64,000 nt of DNA from Caulobacterales bacterium (GTDB lineage: Bacteria; Pseudomonadota; Alphaproteobacteria; Caulobacterales; Caulobacteraceae): the NCBI GenBank assembly GCA_019510435.1, contig JAEKKJ010000012.1, positions 143,854-207,853 of the forward strand. Direction: 5' to 3'. Position 1 is the stretch's first letter. Every line of letters starts with the position of its first letter. The notes under the pieces were generated by a model. That model had not been told where the DNA came from and searched no databases. It was given only the letters and a program-made list of their open reading frames with translations. The position numbers and the translations under genes were made by a program. Below, piece after piece: positions 13,181 through 23,316 of the stretch.

Positions 13181-13912
13181 CTATGATGCAGCGGGTGCAA
13201 CCAGGGCTGCGGGGTCGGCGATCGCCTCACCCAGGTGACGCACGAAGCGGGCGGCGTCGGCGCCGTTGATCACCCGGTGGTCGTAGGTCAGCGACAGGGG
13301 CAGCATCTGGCGCGGCGCGAAGGCCTCGCCCGTCCAGACGGGGCGCGTCTGCATCGCGGTGACCCCCAGGATCGCCACCTCCGGCGCATTGAGGATCGGC
13401 GTGAAGGCCGTGCCGCCGATGCCGCCCAGCGAGCTGATGGTGAAGCAGCCGCCGCTCATCCGGTCCATCGGCAGGCCCTTGGTGCGGGCCAGCTCGCTGA
13501 CCTCGCGAAGTTCAGCGGCCAGGCTCGCCACGTCCCGCGCGTCGCAGTCGCGCAGCACCGGGACCAGCAGGCCCAGGGGGCCGTCGACGGCGATGCCGAT
13601 GTGGACATACTTCTTCAGCACCAGGGTCTCGCCGTCGGCCGACAGCGAGGCGTTGAACTGCGGATAGGCCTTGAGCGCCGCCACGACGGCCTTGATCAGG
13701 AAGACCAGGGGCGAGGGGCGCTCGCCGGGCGGCAGGGCCCGGCGGTGCGCCTCCAGGGCGGTGGCGTCCACCTCGTCGTGGTGGGTCACCTGGGGGATGG
13801 CGGCGTTGGCCGCCATGGTGCGCGCGACGATCTTCTGGAAGCGGGTGCGCACCACACATTCCACCGCGCCGAAGCGCTGGAAGGGGCTTTCGGGGGACGC
13901 GATATCGTTCAT
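13181..13912 (-). CDS. 2-oxo acid dehydrogenase E2, acyltransferase catalytic domain only
   Basis: 243 aa ending with LSLTYDHRVINGADAARFVRHLGEAI; no lipoyl or peripheral-subunit-binding domain visible. Confidence 0.9.
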   Translation of the reverse strand: MNDIASPESPFQRFGAVECVVRTRFQKIVARTMAANAAIPQVTHHDEVDATALEAHRRALPPGERPSPLVFLIKAVVAALKAYPQFNASLSADGETLVLKKYVHIGIAVDGPLGLLVPVLRDCDARDVASLAAELREVSELARTKGLPMDRMSGGCFTISSLGGIGGTAFTPILNAPEVAILGVTAMQTRPVWTGEAFAPRQMLPLSLTYDHRVINGADAARFVRHLGEAIADPAALVAPAAS

Positions 13913-14031
13913 TCCAGCGCTCTCCTCGAGGGCGCAACATAGCTATAGAATTTAACGACGCTATCGATTTATTATGCGGCCAAAGAGCCTGCCCCGCGCC
14001 GCGGGCGTGGCCGTGCCGGGAGGTCGAGAAG

Positions 14032-15180
14032 GTGAGCGTTCTCAGCGCCGTCGAGCCGCGCATCGAGCTGGTCCGCGACGCCATGGACGCCGCCGTCGCG
14101 TCCGGCGCCGAGACCGGGCTGCAGGTCGTGGCCTACCATCGCGGGCGCAAGGTGATCGACCTCTGCGCCGGCTTGGCGGACCCGCAGGCCGGGCGGCCGG
14201 TGACGCCCGACACCCTGTTCAACGTCTACTCCGTCACCAAGGCGGTGGCGGCCACGGCGCTGCATATCCAGGCCGAGCGCGGGCTGGTGGACTACGACGC
14301 GCCCATCGCGACCTACTGGCCCGCCTTCGCGGCCAACGGCAAGGCGGCGGCGACGGTGCGCCACGCGCTCACCCACCGCGCCGGCGTGCCGCAGATGCCG
14401 GCGGGCGTGACGCCCGAGATGATCTGCGACTGGGCCGCGATGACGGACGCCATCGCCGACCTGCCGCCCCTGGCGCCGCCCGGCGAGAAGACCCTCTACC
14501 AGTCGATGACCTTCGGCTGGATCGTCGGCGAGATCGTGCGCCGCACCGATCCGAAGGGCCGCGACTTCCGCCAGTTCGTGCTGGACGAGATCGCCCAGCC
14601 GCTGGGGCTGGCCGACCTGTGGATCGGCATCCCGGACGCGGCCGAACCGCGGGTGGCGGTGATGAGCGACCGCAACGCCGACGATCCGGTCCCGCCGGAC
14701 ACCACGCTCTGGACCCAGTCCATGCCGCCGGCCGTGGCGCTGAGCCCGCGGGTGTTCGCGCGGCCGGACGTGCGCCGCGCCTGCATCCCCGGCGTCGGGG
14801 GCATCTTTACGGCCAGGGACGAGGCGCGGTTCTGGGCGATGCTGGCCGAGGGCGGGGCGCTGGATGGCGTACGGCTGCTGTCCGCAGACCGGGTCGCCGG
14901 CTTCTCCACGCTGCGCGAGCACGGCGACGAGCCCGATCCCGTGATGTTCGGCATTCCCTTGCCGATCAGCGTCGGCGGCTACTGGGTGGGCGGGCCGCGG
15001 GTGACCGGCCCACGGGCCATCTGGCATCCGGGCGCCGGCGGCTCCATCGGCTGGGCCGACCCCGACCACCGCCTGGCCGTGGCCATCTGCCACAACCGGA
15101 TGTTCAACACCCGCAGTCCGGACGACGATCCCATCCTGCCCATCACGCGGGCGATCGTGCGCGCGCTGGACCTTTCGTGA
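14032..15180 (+). CDS. Serine hydrolase (beta-lactamase/esterase EstB-like)
   Basis: LFNVYSVTKAVAATALH (SxxK), HRAGVPQMPAG, HPGAGGSIGWADPDHRLAVAI. Confidence 0.9.
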   Translation: MSVLSAVEPRIELVRDAMDAAVASGAETGLQVVAYHRGRKVIDLCAGLADPQAGRPVTPDTLFNVYSVTKAVAATALHIQAERGLVDYDAPIATYWPAFAANGKAAATVRHALTHRAGVPQMPAGVTPEMICDWAAMTDAIADLPPLAPPGEKTLYQSMTFGWIVGEIVRRTDPKGRDFRQFVLDEIAQPLGLADLWIGIPDAAEPRVAVMSDRNADDPVPPDTTLWTQSMPPAVALSPRVFARPDVRRACIPGVGGIFTARDEARFWAMLAEGGALDGVRLLSADRVAGFSTLREHGDEPDPVMFGIPLPISVGGYWVGGPRVTGPRAIWHPGAGGSIGWADPDHRLAVAICHNRMFNTRSPDDDPILPITRAIVRALDLS

Positions 15181-15211
15181 CCGGACCTGTCCTGACCTTG
15201 GGAGCGCGCCG

Positions 15212-16474
15212 ATGAGCGTGATGACCGCGCCGCTGAAGCTGGAGGACCTGGAGGACCGGTCCTTCGACCCCTTCATGGTCGAGAAGCTGTCGCACGGCTC
15301 GACCGCGGACCCCTATCCGACCATCCACGCCGCCATGGCTAAGGGGCCGGTGCACAAGGGCGCCTACCGAGACCTCTTCGACGCCGTGCCGGACGTGCAG
15401 ATGGCCGGCCTCAACCACTACGTCGTCCTGGGCTACGACCTGATCCAGCAGGTGCTGCTGGACCCGCAGACCTTCACCAACCGCGAGGCCTTCGAGCACA
15501 ACCTCGGACGCTCCTTCGGCCATACCGTCACCGTCATGGACGGCGAGGAGCACGCCCGCTTCCGCCGGATCTTCCAGCGCGCCTTCCTGCCCCAGGTGGT
15601 GGCCAAGTGGGGGGAGACCGTGGTCGATCCCGTGGTGGACCGCCTGATGGGTGCGTTCATCCAGCGCGGCGAGGCCGACCTGGTGGCCGACTTCACCCAT
15701 CACTATCCGTTCCAGGTGATCTATCGCCAGCTGGAGCTGGAACCCGAGCAGGCGCCGATCTTCCACAAGCTGGCCATCGCCCAGCTGCTGTCCTCCATCG
15801 GCGCCCCGCAGGGGCAGGAGGCCAGCCGCAAGCTGGGCGACTTCTTCGCGGGTCTGCTGACCCTGCGACGGGCGCAGCCCGGGAGCGACCTCGTCAGCCA
15901 CCTGGCGACGGTGGAGGTGGATGGCGAGCGCCTGCCCGACGACGTCCTGATCGCCTTCCTGCGCCAGCTGATGAACGCCGGCGGCGACACCACCTATCGC
16001 GGCACCAGCGTTCTGCTGACCGGCCTGCTGACCCATCCGGACCAGCTGGCGGCCGTGGCGGCGGACCGCAGCCTTATCCCCCAGGCGATCGACGAGGCCC
16101 TGCGCTGGGAAGGGCCGGTGGCCTCCACCTGGCGGCACGCGGCGCGCGACGTGACCCTGGCCGGGGTCGACATCCCCCAGGGCGCCATCGTCAATGTGGT
16201 GCTGGCCTCGGCCAACCGCGATCCGGCCAAGTTCCCCGATCCCGACCGCTTCGACATCTTCCGCGACCGTTCGGTGCGCCCGTTGCCGTTCGCCACGGGG
16301 CCGCACGTCTGCATCGGCCAGCACCTGGCCAAGGTGGAGATGACTCGGGCCCTGAACGCGGTCCTGGATCGCCTGCCGAACCTGAGGCTGGATCCGGACA
16401 AGCCGGCGCCGGACATCGTGGGCCACATCCTGCGGGTGCCTGAGCACATCCACGTGCGCTTCGATCCGGCCTGA
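15212..16474 (+). CDS. Cytochrome P450
   Basis: I-helix [10 protein letters not shown], Exx[10 protein letters not shown], haem loop [19 protein letters not shown]. Confidence 0.95.
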   Translation: MSVMTAPLKLEDLEDRSFDPFMVEKLSHGSTADPYPTIHAAMAKGPVHKGAYRDLFDAVPDVQMAGLNHYVVLGYDLIQQVLLDPQTFTNREAFEHNLGRSFGHTVTVMDGEEHARFRRIFQRAFLPQVVAKWGETVVDPVVDRLMGAFIQRGEADLVADFTHHYPFQVIYRQLELEPEQAPIFHKLAIAQLLSSIGAPQGQEASRKLGDFFAGLLTLRRAQPGSDLVSHLATVEVDGERLPDDVLIAFLRQLMNAGGDTTYRGTSVLLTGLLTHPDQLAAVAADRSLIPQAIDEALRWEGPVASTWRHAARDVTLAGVDIPQGAIVNVVLASANRDPAKFPDPDRFDIFRDRSVRPLPFATGPHVCIGQHLAKVEMTRALNAVLDRLPNLRLDPDKPAPDIVGHILRVPEHIHVRFDPA

Positions 16475-16481
16475 CGCGCCG

Positions 16482-16646
16482 ATGAAGCAGTGGATGTGCC
16501 TGAACTGCGGCTGGGCCTATGACGAGGCGGTCGGCGACCCCTCCGCCGGCATCGCCCCCGGCACGCGCTGGGAGGATATCCCGGACACCTGGCGCTGCCC
16601 GGACTGCGGGGCGGCCAAATCCGAATTCGACATGGTGGAGGTCTGA
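16482..16646 (+). CDS. Rubredoxin (54 aa, below the ORF-track cut-off)
   Basis: [54 protein letters not shown]: two CxxCG knuckles and classic GxxPGTxWEDIPDxWxCPDC. Confidence 0.95.
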   Translation: MKQWMCLNCGWAYDEAVGDPSAGIAPGTRWEDIPDTWRCPDCGAAKSEFDMVEV

Positions 16647-16687
16647 GGGCGAGGCCCTGGACCTGCGCGCTTGAGGAGTGATCGCCC

Positions 16688-17443
16688 GTGCCGTTCGACG
16701 CCGATGAGACCCGCTTCAGCAACCTGCGCTTCGCCCGCGAGGGCGGGGTTCTGGAGATGACCCTGCACACCCGCGGCGGCGAGGCGCTGTGGGGCATCGC
16801 CGAGGACGGGCTGCACAACGAGCTGGGCGTCGCGTTCGCCGAGATCGCCCGCGACCGCGAGACCAAGGTGGTGATCCTGACCGGCACGGGCACAAGCTTC
16901 ATCGCCGGCATGGACCCGCAATCGCGGCCGACCGAGACCAGCCGCAGCGCCATCTGGGCGCGGATGCACCGCGAGGGCGTGGCGCTTCTCGAAAACCTGC
17001 TGGCCATCCCCGTGCCGGTGATCGCCGCGGTGAACGGGCCCGCGCTGATCCATGCGGAGGTGGCGGCGCTGAGCGACATCGTGCTGGCGTCCGAGACCGC
17101 CGAGTTCGCCGACGTGGCGCATGTGGCCGGCGGGGTGGTGCCGGGGGACGGGGTACAGACCGCCTGGCTGACCCTGCTGGGGCCCAACCGCGGGCGCTAC
17201 TTCCTGCTGACCGGCCAGCGGATCGGGGCGCAGGAGGCCAAGGCCCTCGGGGTGGTGGGCGAGGTGCTGGCGGCGGACCAGCTGCTGCCCCGCGCGCGGG
17301 AGCTGGCGCAGGGGCTGGCGAAGCTGCCGGCGACCATGCTGCGCCACACCCGGGCGGTCATGGTGCGCGACCTGCGCCGGCGGATGGCGGACGAGCTGTC
17401 CCTGGGCCTGGCGCTCGAGGCGCTGGCGGCGACCGAACAATGA
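16688..17443 (+). CDS. Enoyl-CoA hydratase/isomerase family protein
   Basis: [17 protein letters not shown], crotonase fold; stop overlaps the next start (ATGA). Confidence 0.85.
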   Translation: MPFDADETRFSNLRFAREGGVLEMTLHTRGGEALWGIAEDGLHNELGVAFAEIARDRETKVVILTGTGTSFIAGMDPQSRPTETSRSAIWARMHREGVALLENLLAIPVPVIAAVNGPALIHAEVAALSDIVLASETAEFADVAHVAGGVVPGDGVQTAWLTLLGPNRGRYFLLTGQRIGAQEAKALGVVGEVLAADQLLPRARELAQGLAKLPATMLRHTRAVMVRDLRRRMADELSLGLALEALAATEQ

Positions 17444-19044
17444 GCGAGGGCCTGGAGGCCGACGTCATCGTCGTGGGCGGCGGGGCGGCCGGAGCGGTGC
17501 TGGCGGCGCGCCTGTCCGAGGATCCGCGGCGCAAGGTGCTGCTGGTGGAGGCCGGGCCGGATGCGCGGGCGCTGAAGTACCGCGTGCCCGCCGGCACCAT
17601 CGCCCTGATCGGCGACAAGGTGACCGACTGGCAGTACCCGCCGCAGCCGGACCCCACCCTGAACGGCCGGCCGGTCTTGTGCGCGGCGGGGCGGATGCTG
17701 GGCGGCTCCACGGCCATGAACGGCATGGTCTACAACCGCGGCCAGCGCAGCGACTACGACGGCTGGGCGAAAGATGCGCCCGGCTGGTCGTTCGACGAGG
17801 TCTTGCCCTATTTCATCAAGGCCGAGGCCTATGGCGGGCCGCCCGTGCAGGGCCGGGGCAGCGCGGGGCCGCAGAAGGTGACGCCACCGCGCGCCACCCA
17901 TCCGCTGGCCGAGGCCTTCATCGACGCCTGCGGGGCGCAGGGGATGCCGCGGCGCGACGACTATTGCGCGGGCGAGGCCCTGGGCGCTTTCCGGGTGGAC
18001 GGCTTCATCGGCGCCGACGGCCTGCGCTGCAGCACCGCGGACGGCTACCTGCGCCCCGCCATGGGCCGCGCGAACCTCACCGTCCTGACGCAGGCCTGCG
18101 CCGAGCGGATCGTGTTCGAGGGGCGCCGCGCGGTGGGCGTGGAGGTGCGCCAGGGCGACACGGTGCGGACCCACCGGGCGCGGCAGGAGGTGGTGGTGGC
18201 CGCCGGGGCCTATGGCTCTCCCGCGCTGCTGATGCGCTCAGGCGTGGGGGAGGCCGCGGCGCTCTCGGCCCTCGGCATCGCGGTGGTGGCGGACCTGCCG
18301 CAGGTGGGCCGCAACCTGCGCGACCACATCGGCGCCGGGGTCAGCAAGCTGGTCACCGTGCCCACCTACAACAGCCCGCGCGGGCTGCCGCAGCTGCTGG
18401 CCTACGGCCTGGAGTTCCTGCTGACCCGCAAGGGCCCGCTGGCCTCGACGGTGGTCCAGGCCATGGCCTACGGCAAGTCGGACCCGACGCTGGACGAGCC
18501 GGACTTCATGCTGAGCTTCCTGCCGCTCTGCATCGACTACCGCAGCTCGCCGCCATCGCTGCACGCGAGCCCCGGGATCAATGTCGGGGTCAATATCTGC
18601 CGGCCGAAGAGCTCCGGCCAGGTGGTGCTGGTCTCCGCCGATCCCCGCGAGCCGCCGCGGGCGCACCATCGCCTGCTGGACGATCCGCGCGACGTGGAGG
18701 TGCTGGCCAAGGGCCTGGGCGCCACCGCCGCCGTGCTGGCTTCGCCGCCCTTCGCGCGGTTCGTCGCCGAGCCGTGCAGCCCGGCGGTTGAGCCGACCGA
18801 CCTGGAAGGCTGGGCCGAGCATGCGCGCAAGGTGGGCGGCTCCTCCTATCATCCGGTCGGAACCTGCCGCATGGGCCGCGCGGGGGAGGCCGTGGTGTCG
18901 CCGACGTTGGAGGTCTACGGCGTGACGGGGCTGCGCGTGGCCGACGCCTCGATCATGCCGACCCTGACCTCCGGCAACACCGCTGCGCCCACCATCATGA
19001 TCGCCGAGAAGGCCGCGGAGCTGATCGCCCAGAGCCGGGTCTAG
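17440..19044 (+). CDS. GMC family oxidoreductase
   Basis: [56 protein letters not shown]; start at 17440 inside ORF 16789..19044. Confidence 0.93.
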   Translation: MSEGLEADVIVVGGGAAGAVLAARLSEDPRRKVLLVEAGPDARALKYRVPAGTIALIGDKVTDWQYPPQPDPTLNGRPVLCAAGRMLGGSTAMNGMVYNRGQRSDYDGWAKDAPGWSFDEVLPYFIKAEAYGGPPVQGRGSAGPQKVTPPRATHPLAEAFIDACGAQGMPRRDDYCAGEALGAFRVDGFIGADGLRCSTADGYLRPAMGRANLTVLTQACAERIVFEGRRAVGVEVRQGDTVRTHRARQEVVVAAGAYGSPALLMRSGVGEAAALSALGIAVVADLPQVGRNLRDHIGAGVSKLVTVPTYNSPRGLPQLLAYGLEFLLTRKGPLASTVVQAMAYGKSDPTLDEPDFMLSFLPLCIDYRSSPPSLHASPGINVGVNICRPKSSGQVVLVSADPREPPRAHHRLLDDPRDVEVLAKGLGATAAVLASPPFARFVAEPCSPAVEPTDLEGWAEHARKVGGSSYHPVGTCRMGRAGEAVVSPTLEVYGVTGLRVADASIMPTLTSGNTAAPTIMIAEKAAELIAQSRV

Positions 19045-20375
19045 GGCGTCACGACGGCCGGCCGGGGCCCTGCGCCCGTCGGGGCGCCCCGCGCCTGGGC
19101 ATAGAGCCGCGGCAGGCCCAGCGCGAGCAGGAGGGCCAGGCCCGCCGAGCCCAGGCCCACGGCGCTGACCGAGGCCTGAAGCGCCATCTCGTCGCCGAAC
19201 ACCCGGTCCGTGACCAGGGCCACGAGGGTCGGGCCGCATCCCAGGCCGAGCAGGTTGCCGATCATCAGCAGCAGCGCCGCGACGCGGCCGCGCAGGGGGC
19301 CGGGAACCAGGTCCTGCAGCGCCGGATAGCTGCTGACAGCCACGAAGTTCATGGCGAAATGGATCACGCCCAGGGAGACCAGGGCCACGCCCGCGCTGCG
19401 CGCCATGCTGAAGACCGCAAGGCCCGCGAGCGTCACCGGCAGGCCCAGCAGCGGGATCAGCACCCGGCCGTCGCCCGGCCGCCAGCGGGCCAGCCGGTCG
19501 GAGAGGACGCCACTGCAGACGCCCGCGCTCGCCGAGCACACCAGCAGCAGCACGGCGAAGGCCGCGCCCGCGTCGCGCGGCGGCATGCCATAGATCCGCA
19601 TCAGCACCGTCGGCGCCCAGGAGGAGACGCCGTAGCCGAGGATGAAGACCGCGCTGAACGTGGCGAGGAACAGGCCGTAGGTGAGCGGCCGCGCGCCGAT
19701 CAGGGCGCCAAGTCCCGCCGCGGGGCTGGCAAGCCGCGGCGTGGGCGTCTCGAGCCGCGGCGGCTCGCGCAGTGTGGTCACCAGCAGGGCGACCAACAGC
19801 CCAGGCGCGCCCATGGCCAGGAACACGATCTTCCACGGCGCCCAGCCGTGCGGCAGCCAGGCGGGCGGGTGCTGGGCGAGGGCGCTCAGCAGCATCCCGC
19901 CCACGAACAGCGAACCGGCGCTGCCCACCGGCGTGCCCGCCTGCATCAGGCCCATGGCGCGGCCGCGGCGCTCGGGCGCGAAGGAATCGGCCATCAGCGA
20001 GACGCATGCCGGCGCGAGGCAGGCCTCGCCCAGCCCCACCGCCATGCGTGCGGCGAACAGCTGCCAGAAGGTGGTCGCCAGCCCGCAGGCCATGGTGGCG
20101 AGACTCCAGAACGCGATCCCGCCCACCAGCAGGTTGCGCCGATTGCCACGGTCGGCCGCCCAGCCCAGCGGCAGGCCGGCCACGGCGTAGATGGAGGCGA
20201 ACGCCATCCCCTGGATCAGGCTGACCTGCGTGTCGCTGACGTGGAGGTCGGCCTTCAGCGAGGGCAGCAGGAGGGTGACGATCTGCCGGTCGAGAAAGGC
20301 CATCACCCACGCCAGGAACAGCACGCCCACCAGCCAGGCGGCGTAGGCGCCGGAGGAGGGGCTGGGGCGCGGCAT
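19041..20375 (-). CDS. MFS transporter
   Basis: [57 protein letters not shown]. Confidence 0.93.
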   Translation of the reverse strand: MPRPSPSSGAYAAWLVGVLFLAWVMAFLDRQIVTLLLPSLKADLHVSDTQVSLIQGMAFASIYAVAGLPLGWAADRGNRRNLLVGGIAFWSLATMACGLATTFWQLFAARMAVGLGEACLAPACVSLMADSFAPERRGRAMGLMQAGTPVGSAGSLFVGGMLLSALAQHPPAWLPHGWAPWKIVFLAMGAPGLLVALLVTTLREPPRLETPTPRLASPAAGLGALIGARPLTYGLFLATFSAVFILGYGVSSWAPTVLMRIYGMPPRDAGAAFAVLLLVCSASAGVCSGVLSDRLARWRPGDGRVLIPLLGLPVTLAGLAVFSMARSAGVALVSLGVIHFAMNFVAVSSYPALQDLVPGPLRGRVAALLLMIGNLLGLGCGPTLVALVTDRVFGDEMALQASVSAVGLGSAGLALLLALGLPRLYAQARGAPTGAGPRPAVVTP

Positions 20376-20409
20376 GGACTAGATGTTCCTGAGCATTTGG
20401 GGCGTACGG

Positions 20410-20428
20410 CTTCCCCCGGAGGGGGAAG
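20410..20428. repeat. Intergenic hairpin between P450 and MFS genes
   Basis: CTTCCCCC-GGA-GGGGGAAG perfect 8-3-8 inverted repeat. Confidence 0.6.
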
Positions 20429-20471
20429 TGTTGCGCGGAAGATGGCGAGAGGCTTTCCGCATTCGCTGTCC

Positions 20472-21701
20472 CTAGCTCCGGGTGGTGGCGGGGTCCCAGA
20501 CAAGTTCCAGGCGGGTCACGCCGTTGACGTGGCCGGACGCCATCTCCGGGTGCGAGCCGGGCTTCAGCTCGAACTCGGGGATGCGGGCGAGCCATTCCTC
20601 GAGGAAGACGGCGATCTCGCGCCGCGCGAGCACCGCGCCCGGGCAGGTGTGGGGGCCGTTGCCGAAGGCGGCGTGGCGCACGTCCTCGCGGCGGAAGTCC
20701 ACGGTCAGCGGGTCGGGGTTCAGCCGCTCGTCCAGGCCGAACAGCGAATTGGGGACCTGGATCAGCTCGCCGGCCTTCAGGGCGACGCCGCTGAGTTCGC
20801 AGTCCTCGGTCACGTAGCGGGCGGTGTTGGAGATCCCGTGGCGCCGGATCAGCTCCTCCAGGGCGTTCTTCTGCAGCTCCGGATGGGCGATCAGGTCGCG
20901 CCGGTGTTCGGGATGGGTGGCCATGAACCGGCAGATGAAGCCCAGCAGGGACGCCACGGTGTCCAGGCCGCCGAACAGCAGCAGGGTCAGGAGGCTGAAG
21001 GTTTCCTCGTTGGTGATGGGCCGATCCGCGACCTGGGCATGCACCACGGTGGAGATCAGGTCGTCGCCGGGACTGGCGCGCCGTGCTTCCACGAACTTGG
21101 CCAGGTAGCCCATCATGTTGGCCTGGGCCTCGCGGCGCTTGGCCTGGTCGGGGCTGCGCACCACGACCTCCGCCCACGGCAGCAGGGTCTCGCGGTCCTC
21201 GTAGGGCAGGTCGACCATCTTCATGAAGACGGCGATGGGCAGTTTGCGGGCGAAGTCCTCGATGAACTCGCATTCGCCGCGCGGGGCCAGGTCGGCGACC
21301 AGCCCGGCCGCCAGCTCGCGGACCATGGCCTCCACACTGTTGACCACCTTGGGCAGGAAGGCCGGCATGATGATCCGGCGGTAGGGGGTGTGGACCGGCG
21401 GGTCGACGCCCAGCGGCAGCGGGACGTGGGTCTGCTGCGGGTCGTAGGGCAGGGTGAAGACCCGGTGGCTGAAGCGCTGGAAGTTGGTCTGGATCTCGCG
21501 GATATCCTCGGCGCGGGTGGCGATCCAGTGGCCGCCGTTGCGAGGCGTCCAGAGGATGTCCGGACCTTCGTCCTGCAGCCGCTTCCAGGCCAGCTGGACA
21601 TCCTCGCCGGCGCCGGGCGGGGCGAAGAAGTCGAAGTCCACCACCCGCTCGGGCGGCACGTGGGCCGGGCGTTCGACGGGCGGGCGCGAGATGGCTTGCA
21701 T
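20472..21701 (-). CDS. Cytochrome P450, CYP101 (P450cam)-like
   Basis: HVPPERVVDFDFFAPPGAGEDVQLAWKRLQDEGPDILWTPRNGGHWIATRAEDIREI, LLFGGLDTVASLLGF, FGNGPHTCPGAVLARREIAV, LVWDPATT; resembles remembered P450cam sequence along its length. Confidence 0.93.
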   Translation of the reverse strand: MQAISRPPVERPAHVPPERVVDFDFFAPPGAGEDVQLAWKRLQDEGPDILWTPRNGGHWIATRAEDIREIQTNFQRFSHRVFTLPYDPQQTHVPLPLGVDPPVHTPYRRIIMPAFLPKVVNSVEAMVRELAAGLVADLAPRGECEFIEDFARKLPIAVFMKMVDLPYEDRETLLPWAEVVVRSPDQAKRREAQANMMGYLAKFVEARRASPGDDLISTVVHAQVADRPITNEETFSLLTLLLFGGLDTVASLLGFICRFMATHPEHRRDLIAHPELQKNALEELIRRHGISNTARYVTEDCELSGVALKAGELIQVPNSLFGLDERLNPDPLTVDFRREDVRHAAFGNGPHTCPGAVLARREIAVFLEEWLARIPEFELKPGSHPEMASGHVNGVTRLELVWDPATTRS

Positions 21702-21721
21702 GGTGTTCTCCCCGGGATCTT

Positions 21722-22534
21722 TCAGCCGACCGTGAAGCCGCCATCCACCAGCAGCTTTGCGCCGGTGATGTAGCTGGCGGCCGGGCTGGCCAGGAACAGG
21801 ATGGCGCGGGCCATCTCGATGGGCTGGGCGATGCGGCCCGTCGGGTTGCGGCCCGGGATCAGGGCCGGGCCGGCGAGGTCGACATGGGTCTCGCGGACGC
21901 GCGCGCCGCCGGCGGTCTGCATGCCCCCGGGCAGCACCGAGTTCACGCGCACGCCGTCCTTGGCGAACTCCACCGCGGCCAGGCGGGTGATGGCGTCGAC
22001 CCCCGCCTTGGAGGAGTCGTAGTGCATGTTGGGGAAGATGGTCGGGTGGACCGAGCTCATGGACGAGACGTTGACCACCGCCCCGCCGCCGCGCCCGCGC
22101 ATCTGGCGCACCGCTTCGCGCAGGCAGAGAAAGGTCCCGCGCGCGTTCACCGCATGCATCCGGTCCCACTCCTCGACCGGCATGGAGAGGGTGTCGGCCT
22201 TCTGGCGGTAGGCGGCGTTGTTCACCAGCACGTCGACGCCGCCGAACGCCTCGGCCGCGGCCGCAAACGCCCGCTGGACGGAAGCCTCGTCCGCTACGTC
22301 CATCTCGACGCCGAGGGTGGAGCTGATGGCCTGCAGCTCGTCCGCCGCCGCCTTGGCCGCAGCGCCGTCCAGGTCGCCGATCACGACCCGGGCGCCGACC
22401 TCGGCGAAGAGGCGCGCCGTCGCCAGGCCCAGGCCCGATGCCCCGCCCGTGACGAGGGCGACCTTGTCCGTCAGGGTGAAGGCGGCCAGCGCTTCGGCCG
22501 AGCTCGATGTGAGCGACGCCATCGTTCCTCCCAC
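21722..22534 (-). CDS. SDR family oxidoreductase
   Basis: VALVTGGASGLGLATARLFAEVGARVVIGD, YDSSKAGVDAITR. Confidence 0.94.
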   Translation of the reverse strand: MGGTMASLTSSSAEALAAFTLTDKVALVTGGASGLGLATARLFAEVGARVVIGDLDGAAAKAAADELQAISSTLGVEMDVADEASVQRAFAAAAEAFGGVDVLVNNAAYRQKADTLSMPVEEWDRMHAVNARGTFLCLREAVRQMRGRGGGAVVNVSSMSSVHPTIFPNMHYDSSKAGVDAITRLAAVEFAKDGVRVNSVLPGGMQTAGGARVRETHVDLAGPALIPGRNPTGRIAQPIEMARAILFLASPAASYITGAKLLVDGGFTVG

Positions 22535-22556
22535 TGTATTCTTCTTGGGGGAATTG

Positions 22557-22573
22557 TATAACCTATCTAGCGA
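22557..22573 (+). promoter_or_regulatory. Candidate island operator (site 2)
   Basis: TATAACCTATCTAGCGA between divergent SDR genes. Confidence 0.6.
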
Positions 22574-22593
22574 ATAAGAGAAGGGGTGGGAGC

Positions 22594-23316
22594 ATGGACG
22601 TGACGCGGCGACTGTTCGGCCTGGACGGCCGGTCGGCGGCGGTGGTCGGGGCGACGCCCGTCGGCGCAGCGACGGTCCGGCTCTTCGAGGAGGCGGGTGC
22701 GCGGGCGCTGCTGTTGCCCACCGTCCATGAGGGCGATGGCGAGGCCCTGGACCCGTGCGACGAGGCCGCGGTCGGCGCCCGGCTCGACGCGCTGATGGCC
22801 GAGCAGGATGGGCTGGACGTCTTCGTCTACGCCGTCACCACGCCCGGGACCTATCCGTTCGGCGAGATGACCCTGGCGCAGTGGGACCGGCTGCAGGCGG
22901 CCAACCTGCGCGGCGCCTTCGTCTGTCTGCGCGAGGCGGTGCGCCGGATGGTCCCGCGTGGCGGCGGCCGGCTGGTGGCGGTCTCCACCATGGGCGCGCT
23001 GCACCCGGTGCTGAACGGCAACGCGGCCTACGGCGCCTCGAAGGCGGGGCTGAACGCCATGGTCCGCTCCATCGCCCTGGACCACGCCGCCGACGGCATC
23101 CGCGCCAACGCCCTGCTCTGCGGGGCCGTGCCGGTCGGGCCAGCGCCGCCGGACGCGGGGCGCTCGGCGGGACCGGCCTTCCAGCCCGGTCGGCTGATGC
23201 TGGGCATGGCCGAGCCGGAGGCGATGGCGGCCGCCGTGCTGTACCTGGCCTCGCCGGCGGGCGGCTTCATCACCGGCCAGAGCCTGGTCGCCGACGGCGG
23301 CTTCCTGATCTCATGA
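22594..23316 (+). CDS. SDR family oxidoreductase
   Basis: Rossmann N-terminus (degenerate VVGATPVGAATVRLFEEAGA), YGASKAGLNAMVRSIALDHAADGIRANALL. Confidence 0.88.
   Translation: MDVTRRLFGLDGRSAAVVGATPVGAATVRLFEEAGARALLLPTVHEGDGEALDPCDEAAVGARLDALMAEQDGLDVFVYAVTTPGTYPFGEMTLAQWDRLQAANLRGAFVCLREAVRRMVPRGGGRLVAVSTMGALHPVLNGNAAYGASKAGLNAMVRSIALDHAADGIRANALLCGAVPVGPAPPDAGRSAGPAFQPGRLMLGMAEPEAMAAAVLYLASPAGGFITGQSLVADGGFLIS

Noticed and set aside
13181-13912. Asn in the E2 catalytic motif (DHRVINGA rather than DHRVIDGA) as a possible inactivating change
   Set aside because: From memory, active pyruvate dehydrogenase E2 proteins of the Azotobacter/Pseudomonas type also carry Asn here, so it is not evidence of degeneration.
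18238-21744. 1168-aa ORF on minus covering parts of GMC, MFS and P450 genes
   Set aside because: Composition-driven open frame in GC-rich DNA; the true genes in other frames show clear family motifs.
22594-23316. Possible pseudogene because the SDR has a degenerate Gly-rich loop (VVGATPVGAAT)
   Set aside because: Frame intact, YxxxK present and coupled to the next gene; more likely a divergent SDR.
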